Counted from the stretch's first letter, positions 1 through 11,020 are shown. The stretch is 64,000 nucleotides of DNA from an uncultured Paracoccaceae bacterium (GCA_947497985.1 CANMIX010000004.1:248001-312000); one strand, 5' to 3'. Numbers and translations are program-made. Notes: generated by a model not told the origin, from the letters alone.

Positions 1-3000
1 TTGACCTTGAATGAATTCAACCAAGCCCTGCGGAGAGGCAAATTTGTCATTGTGGAACTGAATTGTTGCGCCTTTTGGACCGCCATCAAGCTTTGCAATT
101 CCGGCCCGCTTGCACATCGCCTTAATGCGAACAACAAGCATCAACGTGTTGACTTCCCTTGGCAATTTCCCAAACCGGTCAATCAGTTCAGCGGCAAACC
201 CTTCCAATTCGACCTTTTTCGAAAGCGAGGACAGGCGTCGGTACAGCCCAAGGCGCACATCCAAGTCCGGCACATAGTCCTCGGGAATAAGAACCGGAAC
301 ACCAAGGTTGATCTGCGGCGCCCACTGATCGTCTTGCTCGGTCAATCCTTCTGCTTCACCTGACTTAATCTTGGCAATCGCCTCTTCCAGCATGGACTGA
401 TAAAGCTCATAGCCCACGTCGCGCATTTGGCCCGACTGCTCTTCGCCCAACAGATTGCCTGCGCCCCGAATATCAAGGTCTTGTGAGGCCAAAGTGAAGC
501 CCGCGCCCAGCGTGTCCAGTGACCCCAGAACACGCAGCCGTTTCTCGGCAGTATCAGTCAGGCGTTGACGAGGTTTGGTCGTCAGATAAGCATAGGCGCG
601 CGTTTTGGAACGTCCAACACGGCCCCGAATTTGATACAGCTGTGCCAGACCAAACATATCTGCACGATGCACGATCATTGTGTTGGCGGTTGGAATATCG
701 AGCCCGGATTCTACAATCGTTGTTGCCAGTAAGACGTTGAATTTACCATCATAAAAGGCATTCATTCGTTCGTCCAACTCACCAGCTGCAAGCTGACCAT
801 GCGCAATGACATAGTTCAATTCCGGCAACTGTTCCTTGAGGAAGGCTTCAATCTCTGGCAGATCGGAAATTCGCGGCACGACGTAAAAGCTTTGGCCTCC
901 GCGATAATGTTCCCGCAACAAGGCCTCACGGATGGTGACCGCATCGAATTCGCTGACGTAGGTACGGATGGCCAGACGGTCCACGGGAGGTGTGCCAATG
1001 ATCGACAGATCGCGCACCCCGGTGAGGCTCAGCTGGAGCGTCCTGGGGATCGGGGTTGCGGTCAACGTCAGCACGTGGATATCGCTGCGCAACTGCTTAA
1101 GCCGCTCTTTGTGCGCGACACCAAAGTGCTGTTCCTCGTCAATAATTAACAGGCCCAGGTTCTGAAAACGGATACTTTTCGCCAACAACGCGTGAGTGCC
1201 GACGACGATATCAACGGTGCCTCGCCCAAGGCCTTCCCGTGTTTTGCTTGCTTCTTTTGCTGAAACAAATCGCGACAACTGTCTGACTTCCAACGGAAAA
1301 CCACGAAATCTCTCAGCGAAACTGGCCGCATGCTGGCGCGCCAACAAAGTGGTTGGAGCAACAACTGCCACCTGCAAACCTGACATCGCCGCCACAAAGG
1401 CCGCGCGCATCGCAACCTCCGTTTTGCCAAAGCCAACGTCACCGCAAACCAATCGGTCCATCGGCGCGCCGGACTGCAAATCATCCATAACATCAGAAAT
1501 CGCACGCAACTGATCGTCGGTTTCCTGATACGGGAACCGGGCAGAGAATTCCTCCCAGGCATGGGATGGTGGGTCCATCATCGGAGCCTTGCGCAGCGCC
1601 CGTTCGGCCGCGATCCGGATCAGACGATCCGCCATCTCGCGAATACGCTCTTTCAACTTGGCCTTTTTGGCCTGCCATGCACCGCCGCCTAAGCGATCCA
1701 AAAGCCCTTCGTCGTGACCATATCGGCTGAGCAATTCAATGTTCTCAACCGGCAGATAAAGCTTTGAGGATTCTGCATATTCAAGCAGAATACACTCATG
1801 GGCAGCGCCGGCAGCGGTGACGACCTCCAGCCCCATGTACCGGCCAATCCCGTGGTCCACATGCACCACCAAGTTGCCCGGTGTCAGCGATTGTGTTTCC
1901 GTCAGAAAATTCTCAGCCTTACGGCGCTTCTTGGGCGCGCGGATCAGACGATCGCCAAGAACATCCTGTTCGGAAATCACCGTCATTTCGGGTGTCTCAA
2001 ACCCATGCTCAAGCGCCCAGACGGCCAGATGCAGCCCCGACTTGCCAATCCGTGTGCCGTCCGTGATTGGGATCGCTTCCGCCAGCCCTTCGTCTTCGAT
2101 CAAACCAGTCAAACGCTCGCGCGCGCCTTCCGAGTAGGACGCGATCAACACCGGCCCTGCGGCAAGGCGTGATTTAATATGATCCGCCAAAGCCCCAAAA
2201 AGGCTGACACTTTCTTGCTGACGTTCTGGCGAGAAATTACGGCCAATACGTGCACCCGCATCGACCACGCCGGGACCTGATGCCTGGGCCAAAGGGTGAA
2301 ATTGGATCACGCGGTGCGTGGACACCGATTTTTCCCAAGCTGCATCATCCAAGTACAGCAGGTCAGGAGGCGTTGGTTTATAAACGGAATCCAATCGCCC
2401 TTTCTGAGCCATGGCGACCTTGCGGGTCTCATATTGGTCAGCGATTGTATCCCAACGCGCCAACCGGGCTGGCGTGACCTGATCATCAAGCGTCACGGTC
2501 GCGCTGGGGACATAGTCGAACAGAGTTTCCAGCTCTTCGTGGAAGAACGGCAACCAATGTTCCATACCCTGATGCTTGCGCCCGGCACTGACCGCTTCGT
2601 AAAGCGGATCATCGCTGCCGGCTGCACCAAATTCGATGCGATAATTTTGCCGGAAGCGGGTGATCGCAGCCTCGTCCAGAATAATCTCTGACACGGGTGC
2701 CAATTCAACAGCGTTCAATTTCTCCGTGGTTCTCTGTGAGACCGGATCAAAACGACGCGCCGTTTCAAGGACATCACCAAACAGATCCAACCTGACAGGG
2801 CCACTTTCACCAGGTGGGAAGATGTCGATGATACCGCCACGGATGGCGTAATCACCAGGTTCCATCACCGTCGGGCTTTGGGAAAAGCCCATACGCACCA
2901 AAAACTTACGTAGCGCATCTTCATCTATGCGACGGTCAACATTTGCGTAGAATACCGCTTCTTTTAGCACGGCACGTGCTGGCAAGCGTTGCGTGGCCGC

Positions 3001-3309
3001 ATTAAGCGAGGTCAGCAGAACATATTCTTTGGGCGGTTGATGCAAGAGCGTCGCAAGGGTCGCCATGCGCGCCGCGGACACATCTGGATTGGGAGAGACA
3101 CGATCATAGGGCAAGCAGTCCCAGCCTGGAAAAACGAACACCGGTATGTGGGGCGCAAAGAACGCCAACGCGGCACGCGTCGCCTCCAACCGTTTGTCAT
3201 CACGGGCGATATGTACCACCGGTTTGCCGGAGGTTTCCAATTCTTTCAAAATCTGGCGCGCATCAAACCCTTCGGGAACGCCGCCCATTTTGACCAGTTG
3301 TACGGCCAT
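1..3309 (-). CDS. mfd: Transcription-repair coupling factor Mfd (3' end outside window)
   Basis: Manual reverse-strand translation from ATG at 3309 (MAVQLVKMGGVPEGFDARQIL...) stays open over the parts translated and contains VVHVDHGIGRYMGLE and DRLVCGDVGFGKTEVAMRAAF plus a DEEQH helicase motif typical of Mfd; missing from the ORF track because it has no stop inside the window. Confidence 0.95.
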   Translation of the reverse strand, partial: MAVQLVKMGGVPEGFDARQILKELETSGKPVVHIARDDKRLEATRAALAFFAPHIPVFVFPGWDCLPYDRVSPNPDVSAARMATLATLLHQPPKEYVLLTSLNAATQRLPARAVLKEAVFYANVDRRIDEDALRKFLVRMGFSQSPTVMEPGDYAIRGGIIDIFPPGESGPVRLDLFGDVLETARRFDPVSQRTTEKLNAVELAPVSEIILDEAAITRFRQNYRIEFGAAGSDDPLYEAVSAGRKHQGMEHWLPFFHEELETLFDYVPSATVTLDDQVTPARLARWDTIADQYETRKVAMAQKGRLDSVYKPTPPDLLYLDDAAWEKSVSTHRVIQFHPLAQASGPGVVDAGARIGRNFSPERQQESVSLFGALADHIKSRLAAGPVLIASYSEGARERLTGLIEDEGLAEAIPITDGTRIGKSGLHLAVWALEHGFETPEMTVISEQDVLGDRLIRAPKKRRKAENFLTETQSLTPGNLVVHVDHGIGRYMGLEVVTAAGAAHECILLEYAESSKLYLPVENIELLSRYGHDEGLLDRLGGGAWQAKKAKLKERIREMADRLIRIAAERALRKAPMMDPPSHAWEEFSARFPYQETDDQLRAISDVMDDLQSGAPMDRLVCGDVGFGKTEVAMRAAFVAAMSGLQVAVVAPTTLLARQHAASFAERFRGFPLEVRQLSRFVSAKEASKTREGLGRGTVDIVVGTHALLAKSIRFQNLGLLIIDEEQHFGVAHKERLKQLRSDIHVLTLTATPIPRTLQLSLTGVRDLSIIGTPPVDRLAIRTYVSEFDAVTIREALLREHYRGGQSFYVVPRISDLPEIEAFLKEQLPELNYVIAHGQLAAGELDERMNAFYDGKFNVLLATTIVESGLDIPTANTMIVHRADMFGLAQLYQIRGRVGRSKTRAYAYLTTKPRQRLTDTAEKRLRVLGSLDTLGAGFTLASQDLDIRGAGNLLGEEQSGQMRDVGYELYQSMLEEAIAKIKSGEAEGLTEQDDQWAPQINLGVPVLIPEDYVPDLDVRLGLYRRLSSLSKKVELEGFAAELIDRFGKLPREVNTLMLVVRIKAMCKRAGIAKLDGGPKGATIQFHNDKFASPQGLVEFIQGQ

Positions 3310-3325
3310 CGCTGCAGTCCCTGTC

Positions 3326-3871
3326 TTAAATGACGCCAATTTGGATGTTTTGATACATGCCCCACAATGAGGTCACAAAAATCGACACTACACCGATAAG
3401 TTGGGTGGCAAATCTACACGAACTTAATTGCCGCATCAGATCCTCACCGACCAGCCCTTGGGTCTGGATTTTCACTGCCGCGCGCAGGCTGACCAGTGAC
3501 ACACCGCTCATCGGAAAGGCGATTAGGAACACGGCTTGCGCAATCTCTATTTCAAACCAAAAGCCAAGAACCGCCAATGTGCTCAGCAAAAAACATACAA
3601 GTCCAACCACCCAAAGACCGGCCACATCCATCACATGTAATTTGCGCGCGACATTAATCCGCACCAGCGTTTCCAAGTCCAGATAGGATTGACCACCGCG
3701 TTTACGGGCCCGGTTGACCAAATCAAAGGGCACACCCAGAATCCAATGGCTGGCTGTGGACCAGGCAACCGCCAGAACAATCCAGTACCAGAGGTTGGAA
3801 AATGACCGCATATCAATCATTTCCGACAGCAAGTGAAAGAGATCCACGCTCAGGTCCTTTTTGTTCGTCAA
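3326..3871 (-). CDS. Conserved multi-spanning membrane protein (similar proteins in Rhodobacterales are often labelled 'component of SufBCD complex')
   Basis: 181-aa ORF with several hydrophobic segments, directly upstream of mfd on the same strand; name is from memory of family annotation. Confidence 0.6.
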   Translation of the reverse strand: MTNKKDLSVDLFHLLSEMIDMRSFSNLWYWIVLAVAWSTASHWILGVPFDLVNRARKRGGQSYLDLETLVRINVARKLHVMDVAGLWVVGLVCFLLSTLAVLGFWFEIEIAQAVFLIAFPMSGVSLVSLRAAVKIQTQGLVGEDLMRQLSSCRFATQLIGVVSIFVTSLWGMYQNIQIGVI

Positions 3872-4011
3872 TTCTGTCGCTTACGCGCACGCTCCTATAT
3901 CCACTGTCCTGCGGCGGGACACAAGCCTGACAACTGTGTCGCAAGCCCGCCACCTTGTTTTCGACGGCTTTCCATGCAAACCAAGGGGAAAGCCCAAGCG
4001 AGAGCCAGCAG

Positions 4012-5010
4012 ATGAAACCAACCGTCGCCCCCTTTCCCGCCGCGCGCCTGCGCCGTACCCGCACCACCCAAGCGCTGCGCAATCTGGTGCGAGAGAACAC
4101 GCTGACTGTCGATGATCTGATCTGGCCGGTGTTTTTGCGGGATGGGGCGGATGTGCTGGAACCTGTGTCCTCAATGCCCGGCGTGATGCGCCAGTCATTG
4201 GACAATGTGGTGAAATCCGCCAAGGAGGCTCAGGACCTCGGCATTCCTGCGATTTGTTTGTTCCCCTATACCGATCCGGCCCTCAAAACAGAGGACTGCG
4301 CCGAGGCTTGGAACCCCGACAACCTGACCAACCGCGCCATCCGCGCGATCAAAGACGCCGCCCCTGATATCGCAGTGATGACCGATGTTGCGTTGGACCC
4401 TTATAATATCAACGGCCACGACGGGTTTGTCGTTGATGGTGAGATCGTCAATGATCGTACGGTTGAAGCATTGGTAAAAATGACTTTGGCACAGGCCGCA
4501 TCGGGCGCTGATATTATTGGCCCTTCAGATATGATGGATGGCCGTATTGGCGCAATGCGCAACGCATTGGAAAGCGAAGGGTACAAAAATGTATCCATCC
4601 TGTCTTACTCCGCCAAATACGCCTCTGGCTATTACGGACCGTTTCGCGACGCTGTTGGTGCGTCTGGCGCGCTAAAAGGTGACAAGAAAACATACCAGAT
4701 GGATGCGGGAAATTCCGATGAGGCCCTGCGGTTGGTTGAACGCGACCTGCAAGAAGGCGCCGATATGGTTATGGTTAAACCCGGCATTGCCTATTTGGAC
4801 ATCTGTCACCGGGTCAAAACCACCTTTGGCACGCCAACATTTGCCTATCAGGTGTCCGGTGAATACGCGATGATCATGGCCGCCGCCCAAAATGGCTGGA
4901 TTAATGAAGAACAGGTGATGATGGAAACCCTTTTAGCTTTCAAACGAGCCGGTTGTGATGGCATCCTCACCTATTTCGCACCTACCGTAGCCAAACTTTT
5001 GAACGGGTAA
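4012..5010 (+). CDS. hemB: Porphobilinogen synthase (delta-aminolevulinic acid dehydratase)
   Basis: MKPTVAPFPAARLRRTRTTQALRNLVREN... with SYSAKYASGYYGPFRDA and MVMVKPGIAYLDI motifs; ATG at 4012 preferred over 3955. Confidence 0.96.
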   Translation: MKPTVAPFPAARLRRTRTTQALRNLVRENTLTVDDLIWPVFLRDGADVLEPVSSMPGVMRQSLDNVVKSAKEAQDLGIPAICLFPYTDPALKTEDCAEAWNPDNLTNRAIRAIKDAAPDIAVMTDVALDPYNINGHDGFVVDGEIVNDRTVEALVKMTLAQAASGADIIGPSDMMDGRIGAMRNALESEGYKNVSILSYSAKYASGYYGPFRDAVGASGALKGDKKTYQMDAGNSDEALRLVERDLQEGADMVMVKPGIAYLDICHRVKTTFGTPTFAYQVSGEYAMIMAAAQNGWINEEQVMMETLLAFKRAGCDGILTYFAPTVAKLLNG

Positions 5011-5137
5011 TTCATCCCTTGTGAATGGGCGAATTGTTGCTGTTTACTTGCGCTTGCAGATGACAATCGGCAAAGTTGAGCCTATAAATTCGAGTTAAGA
5101 ACGACAAAAAGTCGAGCTTGAAAACAGGACAGGCAAA

Positions 5138-5713
5138 ATGAGCAGTAACCGAAACACAAATTTCACGCGCCGTGGCTTTGCCTTGGGCGCGGTGGCGGGC
5201 CTTGGTGTGACCGCCGCCTGTGGCAATGGCGTTGGCACCAGCAACGCCGCCAAAATCGATGCCCGCGTGGACGCGACGCTGGACCAGATGTACAGTCTTT
5301 ACCCCAATACGCGCGACCTTGCGAGCAAGGCGACGGGCCTTTTGGTCATGCCCTTGGTGACCGAGGCGGGCTTTATCTTTGGCGGTGCCTATGGCCAAGG
5401 CGCGCTGCGGATCAACGATGTGACCGTGGACTATTACTCCACCCTCAAAGGCAACGCAGGTCTGCAGATCGGTGCACAGCAATATGCACATGTTCTGTTC
5501 TTTATGACCCAAGACGCGCTGTCGAACTTCCGCCGCTCATCTGGCTGGGCGGCCGGCGCGGATCTGGAATATGTGATCCAGAACGAAGGCAATGCTTTGG
5601 CGGCTGATACCAACACGCTGACCTCGCCCATTCTGGCGGCGATCTTTGGTCAGGCAGGTCTGCGCATCGGTGCGACGTTGGAAGGTACAAAGTACACCCG
5701 CATCATCCCCTAA
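5138..5713 (+). CDS. SYLF (Ysc84-like) domain lipid-binding protein with Tat-type lipoprotein signal
   Basis: N-term FTRRGFALGAVAGLGVTAAC (twin-arginine plus lipobox-like Cys); body with ATGLLVMPLVTEAGFIFGGAYGQGAL typical of SYLF proteins. Confidence 0.8.
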   Translation: MSSNRNTNFTRRGFALGAVAGLGVTAACGNGVGTSNAAKIDARVDATLDQMYSLYPNTRDLASKATGLLVMPLVTEAGFIFGGAYGQGALRINDVTVDYYSTLKGNAGLQIGAQQYAHVLFFMTQDALSNFRRSSGWAAGADLEYVIQNEGNALAADTNTLTSPILAAIFGQAGLRIGATLEGTKYTRIIP

Positions 5714-5741
5714 GCCATTGGGAAAAAACGGATACCAAAAG

Positions 5742-5773
5742 CCCCGCTCACGGATTGAGCGGGACTTTTTTAT
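5742..5773. terminator. Rho-independent terminator
   Basis: Stem cccgctca/tgagcggg followed by cttttttattt; lies between convergent genes. Confidence 0.8.
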
Positions 5774-6646
5774 TTAGCCAAGCTTGCGCAAGCGTTTAAA
5801 CAGGCTTGAGGTATCCCAGCGGCCACCGCCCATTTTCTGAACGTCTTTGTAATATTGGTCGACAAGTGCTGTCACCGGCAGGCTTGCACCGTTTTCATCA
5901 GCTGCATCGAGACAGATACCCAGATCTTTGCGCATCCAGTCGACCGCAAACCCATGTTCAAATTCGTCCTTCAGCATGGTTTGGTAGCGGTTTGCCATCT
6001 GCCAGCTGCCCGCAGCACCTTGGGAGATCACCTCGACCACGGCTTCGCCGTCCAGCCCAGATTTCTCGGCAAAGTGAAGCGCTTCTGAAAGACCTTGCAC
6101 CGCGCCAGCAATAGCGATTTGATTGCACATCTTGGTCATCTGACCTGCACCACACGCACCGATGCGACGGCAAATACGCGCATAAGCACCGATAATTGGT
6201 TCCGCGCGATCATAGGCGTCGCTGTCGCCGCCACACATCACTGACAAAACACCATTTTCTGCGCCAGCCTGCCCACCGGAAACAGGCGCATCCACAAAGG
6301 AAATGCCCGCCTCCTTGGCAATGTCATAAAGCGCGCGGGTAATCTTGGCCGAAACCGTGGTGTGATCAACAAAAACACAGCCTTCGGACATGCCCGCAAA
6401 TGCACCGGTGTCCCCGGTGCAAACAGCGTGCAAATCATCATCATTGCCTACACAGCTCATGACAAAATCGGCGCCTTCAGCGGCACTGCGCGGCGTTTCG
6501 CCCAATGTACCGCCAAACTCCGCCACCCAGGCTTCGGCCTTTGCAGTTGTGCGGTTATAGACTGTTACATCATGCCCCGCTTTTTGCAGATGGCCCGCCA
6601 TAGGATACCCCATGACACCCAAGCCCAAGAACGCAACTTTCGCCAT
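5774..6646 (-). CDS. NAD(P)-dependent oxidoreductase, 3-hydroxyisobutyrate dehydrogenase family
   Basis: MAKVAFLGLGVMGYPMAGHLQKAGHDVTVYNRT Rossmann N-terminus; FVDAPVSGGQAGAENGVLSVMCGG motif. Confidence 0.9.
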   Translation of the reverse strand: MAKVAFLGLGVMGYPMAGHLQKAGHDVTVYNRTTAKAEAWVAEFGGTLGETPRSAAEGADFVMSCVGNDDDLHAVCTGDTGAFAGMSEGCVFVDHTTVSAKITRALYDIAKEAGISFVDAPVSGGQAGAENGVLSVMCGGDSDAYDRAEPIIGAYARICRRIGACGAGQMTKMCNQIAIAGAVQGLSEALHFAEKSGLDGEAVVEVISQGAAGSWQMANRYQTMLKDEFEHGFAVDWMRKDLGICLDAADENGASLPVTALVDQYYKDVQKMGGGRWDTSSLFKRLRKLG

Positions 6647-6759
6647 TTGCTTTCCCCTCTGAAAAACTTGCCTTATGGTCGCGCTGACCCTACCAGCCTA
6701 GGGCGCAAGCGCAAGCGACGCATCCGCTAAAGTTTTGAAAGCTCGGGAAAGATCACCAC

Positions 6760-9228
6760 ATGGCGCGATTGGTAAATTGGCTCTTGAAACTAACCGCGGT
6801 CGGCGTGCTGCTGTCTGTTGTTTCAATCCTTGTTGTGTATTTCCTCGCCTCGCAGTCATTGCCGGAATACGACAAAGAAGTCGCTTTGCCCGGCGTCACC
6901 GCCCCGGTGGAAATTGTGCGCGACAACGCCAATGTGCCACATATCTTTGGCAGTTTTGGCGCCAGCGATGAGGACGTCTATTTCGGATTGGGATACGCCC
7001 ATGCCCAGGACCGCCTCTGGCAAATGACCGTTCTGCGCCGCACAGCCCAAGGGCGGCTGTCAGAAGTTTTTGGCGAACGCAGCATTGAGAGCGACAGCTT
7101 GATGCGGCGCTTGGACATCTATCGTCTGGCGCAGCAATCCGTGGCTGTGCAATCGGTGGATACGCTGGCAGCGCTGCGAGCCTATTCAGCAGGCGTAAAT
7201 GCACGGCTGTTTGAGATCAACGAACGCGCCTTGGGCCGCGGCGCGCCGGAGATGTTCTTATTCTCCGCGCCGGTGGCACCTTGGCAACCCGCAGACAGTC
7301 TTGCCCTGCTGAAACTTTTGGCCGTGCAATCCTCGACACAAATGCAAAATGAGATCCTGCGCACCCGCACGTCGCTGGTGTTGGACGATCCCGACCGCTT
7401 GCGTGACATTTTGCCAGATGCGCCTGGTAACGGGATATCCGTTTTGCCCGAACTCACGGACCTCTTTTTGCAAATGAAGCGGCTAGCATCACTTGACGGT
7501 GAGGTCCCAACTGTGTGGCCTCTGCCGGAACGCGGTCTTACCAGCGCATCCAACGCTTGGGCCGCCGCACCGTCACGATCGGCGGCTGGTGGATCCATTC
7601 TGGCAAACGACCCCCACAACATGCTCACGGCACCGTCTTCTTGGTACCTCGCGCGGCTTGAGCTGGCGACCGGCGGGATTATTGGTGGAACCCTCCCCGG
7701 CATCCCGGTTGTGTTTTCAGGTAGATCGAATGCAATGGGCTGGGGCATCACCGCGTCCTATTTGGATGATCAAGACCTATTCATCGAACAATTGAACCCT
7801 GACAATCCGGAAGAATACCAAACCCCGAGCGGCTTCGAAACATTCCGGACACGGCGCGCCATTATCAACGTAAAAGATGCCGCCCCGATCACCACCACAC
7901 TACGCTGGACCGAAAACGGCCCCGTTCTGCCCGGTGGGATTTTCAACCTCTCCAGCATAACCCCGCCCGGCCATGTGGTGAGCCTTGGCTGGACCGCACT
8001 AAGCCCGGCTGACACGTCAATGACTGCAGCAATCGATCTGATGCGCAGTCACAACGTTGAAGAGGCGATAGCAGCGGCAGAAGGATTTGTTGCCCCATCT
8101 TACAACCTCGTCCTTGCCGATCAAAACGAGATTGCGATGAAGACCATTGGTGCGGTGCCACAACGCAGCAGTCGCCATCAAAGCAAAGGCCGTCTGCCGA
8201 GCCCCGGTTGGCGGCGTGAAAACCGCTGGCAGGGACGTGCGGCCTATGCGGCGAACCCTGTATTTCGGAACCCGCGTGGGGGAATCCTAGGCAATACCAA
8301 CAACAAATTGGTCGACCGCCCCTTTCCCAACCATATTTCTTACGATTGGGGAGACTCGCAGCGGATCCACCGGTGGCAGCGCCTAATGCAGTCCCGCGAA
8401 GTACATACGCGCGACAGTTTCATTGAGGCACAACAAGACACTGTTTCTTTTGCCGCTCGTACCCTGCTGCCGTTGATCGGCGCCGACCTGTGGTTCACTG
8501 GCGAAGCCGCCCCAGAGGGCACGCCTGCCCGCAAACGCCAGACCGCGCTGGACCTTCTTGCGCAATGGAATGGCGAGATGAACGAACATTTGCCGGAGCC
8601 GTTGATCTATGCAGCTTGGGTCCGTGCTTTGCAAAAACGTCTGATCGAAGACGACATTGGAACGCTGACCTCTGCGTATCCCCGCGTCGACCCTTTGTTC
8701 TTGGAACGTGTGTTCCGCGACATCGATGGGGCATCAGCCTGGTGCGACATTCGCCAAAGTGCACTGACTGAGAGCTGCACCGATATCTCACGCCTCGCAC
8801 TGGACGACGCCATTCTTTGGATCGACGAGACTTACGGTGGGACCTTGGAATCCCTGCGCTGGGGCGACGCCCATCAGGCAAGCCATATGCACGAAGCCTT
8901 AGGATCCATCCCGGTATTGCGCTATTTCGTGAACATTCGCCAATCTACCAGTGGTGGGGACAACACCCTACAACGCGGGCTGACATCGGGTGCAAGTGCT
9001 GCCCCCTTCACCAACATCCACGCGTCTGGCTATCGCGGTGTTTACGACTTTGCCGACCCGGACAGTTCGGTTTTTGTGACCTCGACCGGGCAATCAGGGC
9101 ATTTCCTGTCGCGTTACTATGACGACATGTCCCAACTTTGGCGGCGTGGCGAATACATTCCGATGTCGTTGGATGAAAACCTGGCGAGAGCTGCTGCGGT
9201 CGGCACTACGCGCATACTACCGCAATAG
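6760..9228 (+). CDS. Penicillin acylase family Ntn-hydrolase (possible acyl-homoserine-lactone/cyclic-imide acylase)
   Basis: 822 aa; N-term hydrophobic anchor; SNAW autoprocessing motif with predicted nucleophile Ser264 (codon 7549-7551); PHNMLTAPSSWYLARL and GNTNNKLVDRPFPNHISYDW-type motifs. Confidence 0.9.
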   Translation: MARLVNWLLKLTAVGVLLSVVSILVVYFLASQSLPEYDKEVALPGVTAPVEIVRDNANVPHIFGSFGASDEDVYFGLGYAHAQDRLWQMTVLRRTAQGRLSEVFGERSIESDSLMRRLDIYRLAQQSVAVQSVDTLAALRAYSAGVNARLFEINERALGRGAPEMFLFSAPVAPWQPADSLALLKLLAVQSSTQMQNEILRTRTSLVLDDPDRLRDILPDAPGNGISVLPELTDLFLQMKRLASLDGEVPTVWPLPERGLTSASNAWAAAPSRSAAGGSILANDPHNMLTAPSSWYLARLELATGGIIGGTLPGIPVVFSGRSNAMGWGITASYLDDQDLFIEQLNPDNPEEYQTPSGFETFRTRRAIINVKDAAPITTTLRWTENGPVLPGGIFNLSSITPPGHVVSLGWTALSPADTSMTAAIDLMRSHNVEEAIAAAEGFVAPSYNLVLADQNEIAMKTIGAVPQRSSRHQSKGRLPSPGWRRENRWQGRAAYAANPVFRNPRGGILGNTNNKLVDRPFPNHISYDWGDSQRIHRWQRLMQSREVHTRDSFIEAQQDTVSFAARTLLPLIGADLWFTGEAAPEGTPARKRQTALDLLAQWNGEMNEHLPEPLIYAAWVRALQKRLIEDDIGTLTSAYPRVDPLFLERVFRDIDGASAWCDIRQSALTESCTDISRLALDDAILWIDETYGGTLESLRWGDAHQASHMHEALGSIPVLRYFVNIRQSTSGGDNTLQRGLTSGASAAPFTNIHASGYRGVYDFADPDSSVFVTSTGQSGHFLSRYYDDMSQLWRRGEYIPMSLDENLARAAAVGTTRILPQ

Positions 9229-9488
9229 ATGAGTGCACCCACGACGCCAGTTTATTGAGTTAGCCGCTCTTCCCTTTACGGAGACCGCCAACACATGAAA
9301 CGCTCGAGGATTTTTAAAAACACGGCAACGTACGACACCGCCCCTCGCGCGCAGACAGCCTGCGAGCGATCTATTGAGTCCCGGATGACATCCGATCTTC
9401 ATCCGCTCTTGATCGCGATCACATCTACTTGTCAGGCATTATCAAGTCGGCCCCCTATAACTCGCACGTAGCTCCGGGGTATCATCGC

Positions 9489-9516
9489 ACTCTGATCCCT
9501 CCAAAGGGATCAGAGT
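9489..9516 (-). terminator. Hairpin terminator overlapping the hflX stop codon
   Basis: actctgatccct-ccaa-agggatcagagt perfect 12-bp arms; minus-strand transcript would form it at the 3' end of hflX. T-run is weak. Confidence 0.55.
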
Positions 9517-10784
9517 TTAGAAAATCGCCTTTTTTGCTTGTCAGTCCACAGAACTGTCACGGAAAATCCGGTCTCAGTCTGCTCTTCGCTTTGCACCACG
9601 TCCTGTTCAAACAACCACGCCCTCTGTTTGCCTTGCGCAAATGTGAGATCCAGATCCTCTTCGAAACGCTTTCCCTGCAACAAATGTGCGATGGTTTCCA
9701 AAAGATCCGGAAACCCCTCTCCGGTCAGAGCAGAGATAGCATGCAACGTGTCCTCACGAGCGGCACGGTCGCGTCGCGCCTCGGCTTCCTCATCTGGCAA
9801 TTGGTCGATCTTGTTCCAGACCTCCAACATCGGACGGTTTTCGTCCACGCCCAAGGAGGTCAAGATCGCCTCTACGTCTTCGGATTGGGTCTGCGTCTCT
9901 TCATGGCTAATATCGCGTACGTGCAAGATCACGTCAGCTGCCAGAACTTCTTCCAGCGTCGCCCGGAAAGCAGCCACCAGTTCCGTTGGCAGATCAGAGA
10001 TAAAGCCCACAGTGTCGGACAAAATTACTTCGGGGCCATCCGGCAACTGCACCCGCCGCATCGTCGGATCCAGTGTCGCGAACAGCATGTCTTTTGCCAT
10101 CACTTCGGCTCCGGTCAACCGATTAAACAAGGTCGATTTCCCGGCATTCGTATACCCAACCAATGCGACAATCGGATAAGGAACTTTGGCCCGTGCCGCG
10201 CGATGCAACGTCCGGGTTTTGACCACTTTTTCCAATTGCCGCCGCAAGCGCACTAGATGTTCATCAATCGCGCGTCGGTCAGCCTCGATCTGGGTTTCGC
10301 CGGGACCGCCAACAAATCCCAATCCACCCCGTTGACGTTCCAAGTGGGTCCAGGCGCGCACCAGGCGCGTCCGCTGATAGCTCAGCGCGGCCATTTCCAC
10401 CTGCAGAACGCCTTCACGGGTGCGGGCACGATCAGAAAAGATCTCAAGGATCAGCCCAGTCCGGTCGAGTATTTTGACCTTCCAAGCTTTTTCCAGATTG
10501 CGTTGCTGCACGGGGGTGACAGGCCCATCAATCAGGACCAGCTCAACCTCTTCTGCTTTGAACTGCTGTGCAAGCTCTTCGATCTTCCCGGATCCAAACA
10601 GGTGACCCGGTTGTGCCTTTGGCAGGCGCACAACAGACCGACCGGCAACATCCAGATCGGGCAAAGCAACGGCAAGAGATACGGCTTCTTCAAGCGCAGC
10701 CGCAGGGTCACGGCGCGATTGTTCTGACTTTATATCCGGATGCAACACCCAAGCCCGGGTGCGCTTCCTATCATGTTCCATCAA
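9510..10784 (-). CDS. hflX: Ribosome-associated GTPase HflX
   Basis: [50 protein letters not shown]; adjacent to hfq. Confidence 0.95.
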   Translation of the reverse strand: MMEHDRKRTRAWVLHPDIKSEQSRRDPAAALEEAVSLAVALPDLDVAGRSVVRLPKAQPGHLFGSGKIEELAQQFKAEEVELVLIDGPVTPVQQRNLEKAWKVKILDRTGLILEIFSDRARTREGVLQVEMAALSYQRTRLVRAWTHLERQRGGLGFVGGPGETQIEADRRAIDEHLVRLRRQLEKVVKTRTLHRAARAKVPYPIVALVGYTNAGKSTLFNRLTGAEVMAKDMLFATLDPTMRRVQLPDGPEVILSDTVGFISDLPTELVAAFRATLEEVLAADVILHVRDISHEETQTQSEDVEAILTSLGVDENRPMLEVWNKIDQLPDEEAEARRDRAAREDTLHAISALTGEGFPDLLETIAHLLQGKRFEEDLDLTFAQGKQRAWLFEQDVVQSEEQTETGFSVTVLWTDKQKRRFSKL

Positions 10785-11020
10785 GAGGCGTCTTCACCTT
10801 CATAAAGGCTGATCGGCTGAGCAGGCATAATGGTCGAAATCGCATGCTTGTACACAAGCTGAGATTGACCATCGCGGCGCAGCAGGACGCAGAAATTATC
10901 AAACCAGGTGATTACACCCTGAAGTTTCACACCGTTGATAAGGAAGATAGTGACGGGAACTTTGGTTTTGCGAACATGATTCAGGAACGCGTCCTGAAGA
11001 TTCTGTCTGTCCGAGGCCAT
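10781..11020 (-). CDS. hfq: RNA chaperone Hfq
   Basis: [66 protein letters not shown]; start corrected to 11020; 4-nt overlap with hflX. Confidence 0.97.
   Translation of the reverse strand: MASDRQNLQDAFLNHVRKTKVPVTIFLINGVKLQGVITWFDNFCVLLRRDGQSQLVYKHAISTIMPAQPISLYEGEDAS

Noticed and set aside
1146-1562. Minus ORF of 138 aa listed in the track
   Set aside because: Out-of-frame shadow of the true mfd frame, which is open through this segment.
9295-9471. 58-aa + ORF (MKRSRIFKNTATYDTAPRAQ...) in the acylase-hflX gap
   Set aside because: Poorly spaced SD, no hydrophobic or domain pattern, overlaps regulatory space; not supported without conservation data.
9429-10256. 275-aa + strand ORF
   Set aside because: Antisense to hflX, whose reading frame has clear GTPase motifs; no recognisable domain.
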